Shown here piece by piece: positions 24,904 to 33,375 of a DNA stretch of 64,000 nucleotides. Source of the DNA: JAFASC01 sp034669505 (GTDB taxonomy: Bacteria; Pseudomonadota; Alphaproteobacteria; Rhizobiales; Beijerinckiaceae). Under the pieces are notes generated by a model. The model ran no database searches. It saw nothing but the letters and a program-made list of their open reading frames with translations, and was not told the DNA's origin. The stretch covers positions 25,280-89,279 of the forward strand of contig JAXDNJ010000041.1 in NCBI GenBank assembly GCA_034669505.1, read 5' to 3'. The position numbers and the translations under genes were made by a program. How positions within the stretch are numbered: the first letter of the stretch is position 1; every line of letters starts with the position of its first letter.

Positions 24904-25599
24904 ATGTTTTCTCTTTCACCTGAAGAATGGATTGCGATCAGCTTGAGCCTGCGCATCGCCACAGTGGCCACTCTGGTGAGCCTACCACTGGGCATTGTGA
25001 CCGCCCTTATCCTTGCCCGCGGCAGATTCCCGGGCCGAAGCCTGATCGACGGGCTGGTTCATCTGCCGCTGGTGTTGCCGCCTGTCGTGACCGGGTTCGC
25101 GCTGCTCCTGCTGTTCGGCCGGCGAGGGCCCATCGGCGCGCTGCTCGCCGGCATGGGGATTGTCGTCGCCTTTCGCTGGACCGGCGCCGTCCTTGCTGCC
25201 GCGGTCATGGCCTTCCCGCTGATGGTGCGCGCGATCCGCCTTTCGATCGAGGCGATCGACCCGCGGCTCGAGGCCGCAGCCGGCACACTCGGCGCGAGCC
25301 GGCTCTGGACCTTTCTGCTCGTCACCTTGCCGTTGGCGGCGCCGGGCATTCTCGTCGGCGCGATCCTCGCTTTCGCCAAGGCGCTCGGCGAATTCGGCGC
25401 AACGATCACCTTCGTCTCCAACATCCCTGGCGAGACGCAGACGATTTCGGCGGCGATCTACAGCCTGACGCAGACGCCGGGCGGCGATTTCGCGGCAGTC
25501 CGCCTTGCCTGCATTGCCGGCGCGATCGCCCTTGCGGCGCTCGTGGTCTCCGAACTTCTGCAGCGCCGTGCCGTGGCGCGGGTGAGCGGCCTCGCGTGA
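24904..25599 (+). CDS. modB: molybdate ABC transporter permease
   Basis: A 231-residue inner-membrane permease with five or six helices, starting MFSLSPEEWIAISLSLRIATVATL. The EAA loop EAAAGTLGASRLWTFLLVTLPLAAPGI (about residues 120-146) contacts the ATPase. LPPVVTGFALLLLFGRRGPIG and GEFGATITFVSNIPGETQTI are ModB/CysT-type signatures. It overlaps modC by four bases. The binding protein gene modA, which normally precedes modB, is missing here; upstream lies the divergent malonate operon. Confidence 0.92.
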   Translation: MFSLSPEEWIAISLSLRIATVATLVSLPLGIVTALILARGRFPGRSLIDGLVHLPLVLPPVVTGFALLLLFGRRGPIGALLAGMGIVVAFRWTGAVLAAAVMAFPLMVRAIRLSIEAIDPRLEAAAGTLGASRLWTFLLVTLPLAAPGILVGAILAFAKALGEFGATITFVSNIPGETQTISAAIYSLTQTPGGDFAAVRLACIAGAIALAALVVSELLQRRAVARVSGLA

Positions 25600-26687
25600 T
25601 CCTCGTCGATGTCGCTTCTCAACGCGGCGAGTTCTCGCTCAAAGCAAAATTCGAGTCGGATGTCCGGCTGATCGGACTGTTCGGCCCTTCCGGTTCCGGC
25701 AAAACGACGCTGATCCACCTGATCGCGGGCCTTGTTCGCCCGAGCAGCGGCCACATTGAGATCGACGGGCAGACGCTTTTCGATTCATCGCGCAAGATCG
25801 ATGTGCCCGCGCGCCGGCGCCGCACCGGCGTCGTCTATCAGGACTCGCTTCTCTTCCCCCATATGAGCGTGCGTCAGAATCTGCTCTTCGGCCATTTCTT
25901 CACGCGGAAATCCGAGCGCCGCGTGCCCTACAATTCTGTAATACATACGCTCGGCATAGGCGCGCTTCTCGATCGCCGTCCTGGCACATTGTCGGGCGGC
26001 GAACGCCAGCGCGTGGCCCTCGCGCGCGCGCTGCTTGCCTCGCCGCGCGTTCTGCTCATGGATGAGCCGCTCGCCTCGCTCGACTACGATCGCAAAATCG
26101 AAATCATGAGCCTGATCGAGCGCCTGCGCGATGAGTTCCGCATTCCGATCATCTACGTCTCGCACGCAATCGAAGAGGTGACGCGGCTGGCGGGCTACGT
26201 CGTCGTTCTTGACGCCGGACGGGTCATTGCAGCGGGCCCGCCCTCCGCTGCGCTCTCGCAAATGAATCGCGCGTCGCATGAAGATCGCTTCGGCATCGTC
26301 AGCGTCATCGACTGTCATGTCGCCGCCTTCGATTCCACGTTCGACGTCACCACCCTGCAGCACCCCGCCGGCGCGATCGTCGTCGCCGGCCCCATCGGGC
26401 CGAAAGGCAAGTCTGTACGTGTGCTCATTCGCGCCACCGACGTCGCCCTCGCCACGACACGTCCCGACAATCTCAGCATCCGCACCATTCTCTCGGGTAC
26501 GGCGGCGGCGATCCAATCGGATGGCGGAGCGCTTTCCCTCGTGGACATCGCGCTCGAAGGCGGCGGGCGGCTCACGGCATCCCTCACGCGCCTCGCCGTA
26601 AGCGAACTTGGACTGGCTCCGGGCTCACGGATTTTCGCGCTGGTGAAGGCGGTGGCGATCGACGAGCGGCCCTTCCACGCCAGGTGA
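25596..26687 (+). CDS. modC: molybdate ABC transporter ATP-binding protein
   Basis: A 363-residue ATPase starting with GTG inside the modB stop region. Walker A is GPSGSGKTT near residue 33, the signature is LSGGERQRVALARALL, Walker B is VLLMDEPLAS, and the switch His is in YVSHAIEE. The C-terminal 130 residues form the TOBE/MOP-type domain that binds molybdate in ModC proteins (VLIRATDVALATTRPDNLSIRTILSGT is its core). Together with ModB it imports molybdate; a ModA protein must be supplied from elsewhere. The cell does have a use for molybdenum here: the oxidoreductase at 54850-56937. Confidence 0.93.
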   Translation: MILVDVASQRGEFSLKAKFESDVRLIGLFGPSGSGKTTLIHLIAGLVRPSSGHIEIDGQTLFDSSRKIDVPARRRRTGVVYQDSLLFPHMSVRQNLLFGHFFTRKSERRVPYNSVIHTLGIGALLDRRPGTLSGGERQRVALARALLASPRVLLMDEPLASLDYDRKIEIMSLIERLRDEFRIPIIYVSHAIEEVTRLAGYVVVLDAGRVIAAGPPSAALSQMNRASHEDRFGIVSVIDCHVAAFDSTFDVTTLQHPAGAIVVAGPIGPKGKSVRVLIRATDVALATTRPDNLSIRTILSGTAAAIQSDGGALSLVDIALEGGGRLTASLTRLAVSELGLAPGSRIFALVKAVAIDERPFHAR

Positions 26688-26809
26688 AATTCTCCCATTG
26701 TCCGCATCGACGCTGGCCCGAGGCGCGGTTAAGGTCTGCCCGGACAAACGCCTAAAGGCTAAATGAATCGCGGCTCATGAATGAGCCAAGACATGGTCGG
26801 GGAGGTTGA

Positions 26810-27823
26810 ATGATGAAGAATCTGACGCTGTCGTTGTGCCTGGCGGCGAGCCTGGCGCTGCCGGCATTTGCGCAGGACAAGCAAGTCGATCTCAAGATAT
26901 CGCTGTGGGTGCCGCCGGCGCATCCGCTCGTGCCCGCCACCAAGGAATGGGCTGCCGATATCGAGAAAGCCTCAGGCGGCACGATCAAGTCCGTCGTGTT
27001 TCCCTCCGAGCAACTCGGCAAAGCCTTCGATCACTATGACATGGCGCGCGACGGCATCGCCGACATCACGTACATCAATCCCGGTTATCAGCCCGGCCGC
27101 TTCCCGATCATCGCCATCGGCCAAATGCCGTTCACGTTTACCGACGGCCATACCGGGACGCAGGCGCTCGATGCATTTTATCGAAAATATGCAGAGACCG
27201 AGATGAAGGACACGCATTTCTGCTTTGCCTTCATTCACGATCCCGGCGGCGTTTTTTCCAAGAAGAAGATCGTGGTCCCTGAAGATCTGAAGGGCGTGAA
27301 AGTCCGCCCGGCACAAAGCACGATCGCGCAATGGGTGACCTCGCTCGGTGGCACTAATGTTCAGGCCTCGGCGCCCGAGTCGCGCGACGCGCTGGAGCGC
27401 GGCGTTGCCGATGCGATCTTCTTTCCCTGGGGCTCGATGTTCCTGTTCGGCATCGACAAGGTCGTCAAAAACGCGATTGATGCGCCGCTCTACACGACGG
27501 TGTTCACGTACAACATGAATAAAGCGAAATACGATTCCATGTCGCCGGCACAGAAGAAGGTCATCGACGATCACTGCACGACGGAATGGGCCGAGAAGGT
27601 CGCCGGCCCATGGGCCGACTTCGAAGCCGCGGGACGAGATAAGATGAAGAAGGCCGGCAAGGAGGTGTATCCCCTGACGCCGGAGCAAGTCGCAGCCTGG
27701 AAGAAGTCGACGGAACCGCTGTCGAGCAATTGGGCGGATGCGGCGAAGAAAGCGGGCGCCAATCCCGACCAAATTCGTGCCGACTTGCAGGCGGCACTCG
27801 GCAAATATCACGCCGGATTCTGA
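26810..27823 (+). CDS. dctP: TRAP transporter substrate-binding protein (DctP family)
   Basis: A 337-residue periplasmic protein with a clear signal peptide (MMKNLTLSLCLAASLALPAFA, cleavage after AFA). It is DctP/TAXI-type with LKISLWVPPAHPLVPATKEWAADIEKASGG at the start of the mature chain, VVFPSEQLGKAFDHYDMARDGIADI, and the Arg-containing DLKGVKVRPAQST loop that usually contacts a substrate carboxylate. A GGGGAGG site precedes the ATG. It is the first gene of a dctPQM operon. The substrate is unknown; the adjacent malonate genes are only a weak hint toward a dicarboxylate. Confidence 0.93.
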   Translation: MMKNLTLSLCLAASLALPAFAQDKQVDLKISLWVPPAHPLVPATKEWAADIEKASGGTIKSVVFPSEQLGKAFDHYDMARDGIADITYINPGYQPGRFPIIAIGQMPFTFTDGHTGTQALDAFYRKYAETEMKDTHFCFAFIHDPGGVFSKKKIVVPEDLKGVKVRPAQSTIAQWVTSLGGTNVQASAPESRDALERGVADAIFFPWGSMFLFGIDKVVKNAIDAPLYTTVFTYNMNKAKYDSMSPAQKKVIDDHCTTEWAEKVAGPWADFEAAGRDKMKKAGKEVYPLTPEQVAAWKKSTEPLSSNWADAAKKAGANPDQIRADLQAALGKYHAGF

Positions 27824-27923
27824 CGTCGCGTTCCCGGAGCAACCTCAATTGCTCCTGGACCCGGATCGCATTCCGCTTGGCCTCATGCACCCGGGGGAAG
27901 TGGCCGAAGAAGAGCACCCGTCC

Positions 27924-28472
27924 ATGACCGACATACCAGCGACCCTCAAGCCGCCGCCAAGAGCGCGCAATGCGATGGACCGCTTCATCGATACGATCGA
28001 GCTCATCGCGGCCATCTTTGTCGGCATCGTCGCGGCGGATATATTCATCTCAGTCCTGCTGCGGTATTTCTTCAGCTTCCAGATTCCGGACTCTTATGAT
28101 TTCGGTCGGCTTCTGCTCGGCATTCTGATCTTCTGGGGCATTGCCGCGACCTCCTATCGCGGCGGTCATATCACCGTCGATCTCGTCTGGTCGTCGGTGG
28201 GCCCGCGCTATCAGCGGTTCATCGATGTTTTCGCGACCCTCGTGCTGTTGTTCGTCGTGACCGTGCAGACCTATACGTTGTTCGACAAAGTCCGCCAGAC
28301 CTATGCGGATAACGTACTGACGTACGATCTGAACCTGCCGACATGGCCGTTCTTTGCGATCGCATGGATCGGCGACGTCTCCGCCGTTCTGCTCATCGCC
28401 ATCCGCACGTGGCGTCTGATCGTCGATCCGCAGGAGATCGAGAACCAGCATCCGCTGAAGGCGGTGGAGTGA
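27924..28472 (+). CDS. dctQ: TRAP transporter small permease (DctQ family)
   Basis: A 182-residue protein with four membrane helices, typical of the small TRAP subunit. The first helix is ELIAAIFVGIVAADIFISVLLRYFF, followed by the family motif FQIPDSYDFGRLLLGILIFWGIAATSYRGGHITVDL. I start at ATG 27924; an ATG at 27885 would add 13 residues that do not look like the family. It links the binding protein and the large permease, which starts one base after its stop codon. Confidence 0.92.
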   Translation: MTDIPATLKPPPRARNAMDRFIDTIELIAAIFVGIVAADIFISVLLRYFFSFQIPDSYDFGRLLLGILIFWGIAATSYRGGHITVDLVWSSVGPRYQRFIDVFATLVLLFVVTVQTYTLFDKVRQTYADNVLTYDLNLPTWPFFAIAWIGDVSAVLLIAIRTWRLIVDPQEIENQHPLKAVE

Positions 28473-28473
28473 G

Positions 28474-29772
28474 ATGAGCACCGACGCCGTCGCGCTTCTC
28501 GGATTTGTGACGCTCTTCGTCCTGATGCTTTTGCGCGTGCCGGTCGGCATGGCGATGGGACTCATCGGCGTCTCGGGCTACGCCTATCTCGTCGGCGGTG
28601 GACCGGCGCTGAAGCTGATCGGCCAGACGTCGATGCGCACCGTCACCGACTACACCTTCGGTGTCATCCCAATGTTTCTCCTGATGGGCGCCTTCGTCTC
28701 GACGTCGGGCGTCAGCCGCGAACTGTTTCGCGCTGCAAACACGTTTGTCGGTCATATGCGCGGCGGGCTCGGCTTCGCCACAGTGGCAGCTTGCGGCGGC
28801 TTTGCCGCGATTTCCGGCTCGTCGGTGGCAACCGCCGCGACGTTCTCGACCGTCGCGTATCCCGAGATGCGCCGCTTCGGCTATCCCCAGAGTTTCGCGA
28901 CTGGGGTCATCGCGGCGGGCGGAACGCTCGGCGCGATGCTGCCGCCCTCGACCGTGCTCGCCGTCTACGGCATCATCACGCAGCAAGACATCGGCAAACT
29001 GTTCATGGCCGGAATTCTCCCCGGCCTGCTCGCGATGGCAATGTACATCGCGACGATCGTGATCATCGGCTTGATCAAGCCGAACTTCCTGCCGAGCGGT
29101 CCGCGCGCCTCCTGGAACGAGCGTCTCGCGAGCCTTCGCGACGTCTGGGCAACACTGGTGCTGTTTCTCTTCGTGATCGGCGGCCTATACGGCGGCCTGT
29201 TCACGCCCACCGAGGCCGGCGGCATGGGCGCCGGCGGCGCCTTCGTGCTTGGCGTGCTGCGCGGGCGTCTATCGCGTGCGGACATCCGACATTCGCTCCT
29301 GCAGGCGACGCGGACAGCCGCCGCGGTCTTCACGGTGCTGATCGGCGCGCTGCTCTTCGGTTATTTCCTGACGGTCACGCAGACACCGCAGAAGGTCACG
29401 GAGTTCCTGACCGGTCTCGGCCTTGGACGCTACGGCGTGCTCGCGCTGATCATGGTCATGTACATTGTCCTCGGATGCCTCATGGACGCGATGGCCATGA
29501 TCATCCTGACCGTGCCGATCATCTTTCCCGTGATCACCGAACTCGGCTTTGATCCGATCTGGTTCGGCGTCATTATCGTTATGACCGTCGAACTCGGACT
29601 CATTCACCCGCCGGTCGGCATGAATGTCTTTGTCATAAAAAGCGTGGTCAAAGACGTGAGCTTTGCGACGATTTTTATAGGCGTGCTGCCGTTCGTCGTG
29701 ACCGACATCATCCGGCTGATCATCCTCATCGTATTCCCGATGATCGCGCTTTGGCTGCCGAGCCAGATGTAA
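28474..29772 (+). CDS. dctM: TRAP transporter large permease (DctM family)
   Basis: A 432-residue membrane protein with about twelve helices, the Na+-coupled carrier of the TRAP system. Characteristic stretches are LLRVPVGMAMGLIGVSGYAYL at the N-terminus, CGGFAAISGSSVATAATFSTVAYPEM, AGGTLGAMLPPSTVLAVYGI, and the C-terminal PVIFPVITELGFDP-type segment with ELGLIHPPVGMNVFVIKSV. Length and order are normal; it closes the dctPQM operon. Confidence 0.95.
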   Translation: MSTDAVALLGFVTLFVLMLLRVPVGMAMGLIGVSGYAYLVGGGPALKLIGQTSMRTVTDYTFGVIPMFLLMGAFVSTSGVSRELFRAANTFVGHMRGGLGFATVAACGGFAAISGSSVATAATFSTVAYPEMRRFGYPQSFATGVIAAGGTLGAMLPPSTVLAVYGIITQQDIGKLFMAGILPGLLAMAMYIATIVIIGLIKPNFLPSGPRASWNERLASLRDVWATLVLFLFVIGGLYGGLFTPTEAGGMGAGGAFVLGVLRGRLSRADIRHSLLQATRTAAAVFTVLIGALLFGYFLTVTQTPQKVTEFLTGLGLGRYGVLALIMVMYIVLGCLMDAMAMIILTVPIIFPVITELGFDPIWFGVIIVMTVELGLIHPPVGMNVFVIKSVVKDVSFATIFIGVLPFVVTDIIRLIILIVFPMIALWLPSQM

Positions 29773-29790
29773 CAACGCACCTCAAATGCA

Positions 29791-29828
29791 AACGCGGCGC
29801 CGCCTCGAGCGGCCACGCCGCGCTGTTT
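29791..29828. terminator. shared hairpin between dctM and glnII
   Basis: A compound hairpin: outer stem CGCGGCG (29793-29799) with CGCCGCG (29816-29822) and inner stem GCCGC/GCGGC. It sits between the convergent dctM and glnII stop codons and could terminate both; the T tract is weak. Confidence 0.5.
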
Positions 29829-29845
29829 GATCACGCTACCTTTTG

Positions 29846-30886
29846 TTATGCGGCCTTGGCGGTCGCGGCATCGGCCGGAACCGATGCGATCGTCTTCAGG
29901 ATTTGCGAGGCGATCTGGTAGGGGTCGCCTTGCGAGTTCGGGCGGCGGTCTTCGAGATAGCCCTTGTAGCCGTTGTTGACGAAGCTGTGGGGCACGCGGA
30001 TCGACGCGCCGCGATCGGCCACGCCGTAGGTGAACTCGGTAATCGCCGCGGTCTCATGCTTGCCGGTGAGCCGCATATGGTTGTCGGGGCCGTAGACGGC
30101 GATGTGGTCTTCGCGAGCGTCCTCGAAAGCTTTCATCAGCGCCTCGAAATAGCCCTTGCCGCCGACTTCGCGCATGTAGGCGGTCGAGAAGTTCGCGTGC
30201 ATGCCCGAGCCGTTCCAGTCGGTGTCGCCAAGCGGTTTGCAGTGGAACTCGATGTCCACGCCGTATTTCTCGGTGAGCCGCAGCATGAGATAGCGGGCCA
30301 TCCACATCTCGTCGGCGGCCTTCTTCGAGCCTTTGCCGAAAATCTGGAATTCCCACTGGCCCTTCGCCACCTCGGCGTTGATACCTTCGTGATTGATGCC
30401 GGCGGCGAGGCAGAGGTCGAGATGCTCGTCGACCATCTGGCGGGCGACGTCACCGACATTCTTATAGCCGACGCCGGTGTAGTACGGCCCCTGCGGCGCG
30501 GGATAGCCGGAGGACGGGAAACCGAGGGGGCGACCGTCCTTGTAGAAGAAATATTCCTGCTCGAAGCCAAACCAAGCGCCGGGATCGTCGAGGATGGTGG
30601 CGCGCTTGTTGGAGGCATGCGGCGTCTTGCCGTCCGGCATCATGACTTCGCACATGACGAGAACGCCGTTCGTGCGCGCGCCGTCGGGATAAACTGCGAC
30701 CGGCTTCAGCACGCAATCGGAGCTGTGCCCTTCCGCTTGCATCGTCGAGCTGCCGTCAAAGCCCCATAGTGGAAGCTGTTCGAGCTCGGGGAAGCTGTTG
30801 AATTCCTTGATCTGCGTCTTGCCACGCAGGTTCGGCACCGGCGTGTACCCATCGAGCCAAATATACTCGAGTTTGTATTTCGTCAT
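29846..30886 (-). CDS. glnII: glutamine synthetase type II
   Basis: A 346-residue eukaryotic-like GSII, as found in rhizobia and actinomycetes beside the main GlnA; it makes glutamine from glutamate, ammonia and ATP. The ATG at 30886 has a GAGAGGA site. The beta-grasp N-terminus has WLDGYTPVPNLRGKTQI and WGFDGSSTMQAEGHSSDC, the catalytic centre has FGFEQEYFFYKDGRPLG, AGINHEGINAEVAKGQWEFQ and LGDTDWNGSGMHANFST, and VADRGASIRVP is the C-terminal ATP/glutamate site. It is not adenylylated like GlnA; expression is usually set by NtrC and sigma-54, and a matching promoter is visible upstream. Confidence 0.95.
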   Translation of the reverse strand: MTKYKLEYIWLDGYTPVPNLRGKTQIKEFNSFPELEQLPLWGFDGSSTMQAEGHSSDCVLKPVAVYPDGARTNGVLVMCEVMMPDGKTPHASNKRATILDDPGAWFGFEQEYFFYKDGRPLGFPSSGYPAPQGPYYTGVGYKNVGDVARQMVDEHLDLCLAAGINHEGINAEVAKGQWEFQIFGKGSKKAADEMWMARYLMLRLTEKYGVDIEFHCKPLGDTDWNGSGMHANFSTAYMREVGGKGYFEALMKAFEDAREDHIAVYGPDNHMRLTGKHETAAITEFTYGVADRGASIRVPHSFVNNGYKGYLEDRRPNSQGDPYQIASQILKTIASVPADAATAKAA

Positions 30887-31020
30887 TGCGATCCTCTCGT
30901 GATTGTCCAGCGCGCGTCGAGCAGGCGCGCAACCTCCTGCCGTTTTCGGCTGGCTGATACTCAGCATTTGTTGTGCCAATCATCTGCGGCGTTCGGCGAC
31001 TATTGCTGCACAAATCGGCA

Positions 31021-31036
31021 GGCAAATAATTGCCCA
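31021..31036 (-). promoter_or_regulatory. candidate sigma-54 promoter of glnII
   Basis: The complement reads TGGGCAATTATTTGCC, with GG and GC separated by ten bases and TTGC at the -12 element, close to the sigma-54 consensus TGGCAC-N5-TTGC. It points toward glnII, about 135 bases upstream of its ATG. Confidence 0.55.
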
Positions 31037-31072
31037 TACTTTTCGCAAACTGCACTTTTATTGCAGTATCCC

Positions 31073-31087
31073 GCGCAAACGGGGTGC
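31073..31087. promoter_or_regulatory. candidate NtrC-binding site upstream of glnII
   Basis: GCGCA-AACGG-GGTGC approximates the dyad GCACY-N5-GGTGC bound by NtrC and lies about 40 bases upstream of the candidate -24 element. A second, weaker TGCAC..TTGCA dyad is at about 31051-31065. Position and spacing fit an enhancer site. Confidence 0.4.
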
Positions 31088-31374
31088 AAAGCTGCTAGCC
31101 TCCTGCCATATGCAAACGCCCGAGAATCGAAAGGATTGGTAACGTGGGCCCCAATGTTCGGCAGGAAACCGCCAAGATCTACCAATTTCCGCGTCGGATC
31201 GGCGCAAATAGCGCCGGACTTCGTCAGGATCACGCGTCCGCTGCGGATTCCAGGCTGCAGAGAATACCTGCCGTGGAAATGGGCAGCGGCTGGTATCACG
31301 AAGCGGCGATCGAGGCGGAAAGAACGCGCAAGCGATAGACGTGACAGGCGCGCAATCGGCTTTATCTTGGGGCC

Positions 31375-31905
31375 GTGCTGCGCCTCCTTCTCTTTCGTCA
31401 CGCCAAGACCGCGCGCGAAGCCGGCGGCGGCGACCATGACCGGCCGCTGACCAAGCGCGGCGAAGAGGATTCCAAACGCATCGGCCGATATCTGACGGAC
31501 GAGCAGCTCCTCCCCGACCTTGCGATCGCATCGGATTCGCGGCGCACCCGCCAGACGCTCGATCTCGCCCTGAAGGCCGCACACCAGCATCCGCCGACGC
31601 GCCTCGATCGCGCCATCTACCTCGCGGAGGCGCATACGCTGCTCGACCTCATCCGCCGCACGCCGGCGGACGTCCGCACGCTTATGCTGATCGGCCACGC
31701 GCCCGGCATGGCCGATCTCGCGGCCCTGCTCACCGGCTTTGGCGACCGCTATGCCTTCGCCCGCATGAACACGAACTTCCCGACCTCCGGTCTCGCCGTG
31801 CTCGACTTCCCGGTCGAGCGTTGGGACGAGGTGACGGAACATGGTGGCCGCCTCGACCGTTTCGTCACTCCCGCCTCGCTCGATGCGAGCATCGAAGACG
31901 ATTGA
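31375..31905 (+). CDS. sixA: SixA-type histidine phosphatase
   Basis: A 176-residue protein of the histidine phosphatase superfamily beginning with GTG and LRLLLFRHAKT, where RHAK carries the phospho-accepting His (residue 8 of the chain). DHDRPLTKRGEEDSKRIG and SDSRRTRQTLDLAL give the other Arg residues, and LIGHAPGMADL the second active-site His. The short length and lack of a signal peptide match SixA, which dephosphorylates His-phosphorylated proteins such as phosphotransfer domains. Its stop overlaps the start of the next gene (TGATG). Confidence 0.88.
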   Translation: MLRLLLFRHAKTAREAGGGDHDRPLTKRGEEDSKRIGRYLTDEQLLPDLAIASDSRRTRQTLDLALKAAHQHPPTRLDRAIYLAEAHTLLDLIRRTPADVRTLMLIGHAPGMADLAALLTGFGDRYAFARMNTNFPTSGLAVLDFPVERWDEVTEHGGRLDRFVTPASLDASIEDD

Positions 31906-32942
31906 TGCTGGAATTCGTCGCGCTCCTGCTGTCCCTGGCGAAGCCGCCGTACTTGACGATTCCGGCGTTGCCACCGCTTGCGAAGACCGCCTCCTTCCAG
32001 CCCGTTGGGCGCGCGGTCGACAATTGGCGCATGCAGGCGGCGCTCGATCTCGAACTCGGCGCCGAGACTTCACTGCGTTGGCTCGCCGGCGCCAGCCCGG
32101 CGAATCTTCCGCGCTGCATTCGCCTCAACAACTATTGGTGCATCAAGAAAGCGGGATGGTCAGGTGAGCTCGCCTCCGACCCGGATGGCCACGCCGCCTT
32201 CGCGTCCGCAAAAGACGGAGCGGTGGCGGCGGTCGCCCTGCTCCGGCGCTATTATCTGGAATACGGCCGCAAATCGGCACGAGCCATCGTCGCGCATTGG
32301 GCGCCGGCGCAATGTGAGCTGTCGGCCGCAACGGTGGGCAGCCAGTCCCAGCCAGCCATTACCTCCCTCGCGCCGCTCGCCAAATACGGCATCGGCAACA
32401 CATTGCGGGCGCGCTGGCTCGCCGCCCGCCGCCGCGGCGGCACTCTGATGGCGAAAAAAGGCGGCGGTAGACTCACCGTGAAGCGCTCGGTCGTGCCGGA
32501 CCGGCTGGCGTCCACCACGATGGCGGCGCGGAGCACCACCGTTGGGTTAGGAAATCCGGAACCTCCCTTGCAGCTCGAGCCGCCCCTAAAGGCAGAGCGG
32601 CTACGGGTCGCCTCCGCTTTTCTGCCCGATCTATCGCGCGCTCCGGTCGCGCCCTCCTCCCCCTCCCCGAACCCGGCCACGCCTCCCGTCGCAAGCTGCA
32701 CCAAAGACGCGACGCGGCTCGCGAATTATGCGGCGCACGTGATTGAGGGCATTGCCCGCACCCCGGACGAGGACCTGAACCTCTTCGACGCCGGGGGCAA
32801 TCCGCTGTCGTCGTTGGCGCGCGTTCTCGCCAACATGGCAGTCGTCGAGATCGGCCCCTTCCGGGCTGACCCGAAGCTGATCGAGGCGGCAATCGAAACG
32901 GTGCGGAGCGCGTCCGCGGAGCGCGATGCTGTGCGCAATTAA
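31905..32942 (+). CDS. uncharacterised 345-aa protein with lysozyme/phage-structural-like N-terminal half
   Basis: I do not recognise the family firmly. The start overlaps the stop of sixA by one base, so they are co-transcribed. The first half carries CIRLNNYWCIKKAGWSGELA (about residues 67-86), then HAAFASAKDGAVAAVALLRRYY and ARAIVAHWAPAQC. This resembles the domain of phage structural or endolysin-associated proteins that reads N-x-GNIR...F-x-SPEDGI...IIxxWAP. Residues 185-260 are low complexity, rich in Pro, Ala and Arg. The C-terminal 70 residues are helical. A role in the envelope is possible but unproven. Confidence 0.65.
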   Translation: MLEFVALLLSLAKPPYLTIPALPPLAKTASFQPVGRAVDNWRMQAALDLELGAETSLRWLAGASPANLPRCIRLNNYWCIKKAGWSGELASDPDGHAAFASAKDGAVAAVALLRRYYLEYGRKSARAIVAHWAPAQCELSAATVGSQSQPAITSLAPLAKYGIGNTLRARWLAARRRGGTLMAKKGGGRLTVKRSVVPDRLASTTMAARSTTVGLGNPEPPLQLEPPLKAERLRVASAFLPDLSRAPVAPSSPSPNPATPPVASCTKDATRLANYAAHVIEGIARTPDEDLNLFDAGGNPLSSLARVLANMAVVEIGPFRADPKLIEAAIETVRSASAERDAVRN

Positions 32943-32944
32943 AG

Positions 32945-33160
32945 CTATCGCGGTGCGCGCCGCCACGGCCCCTCGCGCCGGCCGCGCATCCGCGCCAGGC
33001 TGACGAGGTCGCGCGCGACCTTGTCTTCATCCGCGCTCGTATCCCGGCCGCGCATCAGGTCGAGGATGATCCGCTCGTTGCGATCGGCAATGCGCCGCTC
33101 GGCGGCCGAGATGGAGGCGTCCATCGCTTCAGGCCGGCTCTTCTTGAGAAATGCAGTCAT
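32945..33160 (-). CDS. hypothetical 71-aa protein
   Basis: A small, highly charged helical protein (AERRIADRNERIILDLMRGRDTS, DLVSLARMRGRREG). It converges on the preceding gene, leaving two bases between stops. No known domain. Composition and the absence of a better overlapping gene support it moderately. Confidence 0.5.
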   Translation of the reverse strand: MTAFLKKSRPEAMDASISAAERRIADRNERIILDLMRGRDTSADEDKVARDLVSLARMRGRREGPWRRAPR

Positions 33161-33375
33161 CGCTCTCGCGTCCTCACGCAGGGCTACAGTTCACACATGC
33201 TTAACCATTTTGATGTGCGCTTTCGCACATTGCATTCGGAACCTATTTGCCTGTTCCGGCCGCTAGCTTAGCTGTTCCTTAAGCGTCAGCGCCGGTCGAA
33301 CCTGTGAGTCTGCGATCGGTGCAAACCATTCTTAAAAGTTGAGGCTCATTCTGCCGGCTTCGTGCGGAGGCAGGC

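Noticed and set aside
33213..33230. Short palindrome ATGTGCG-CTTT-CGCACAT upstream of the Tad-like gene
   Set aside because: It could be an operator, but no nearby regulator or second copy supports it, and short hairpins are frequent; not annotated as a site.
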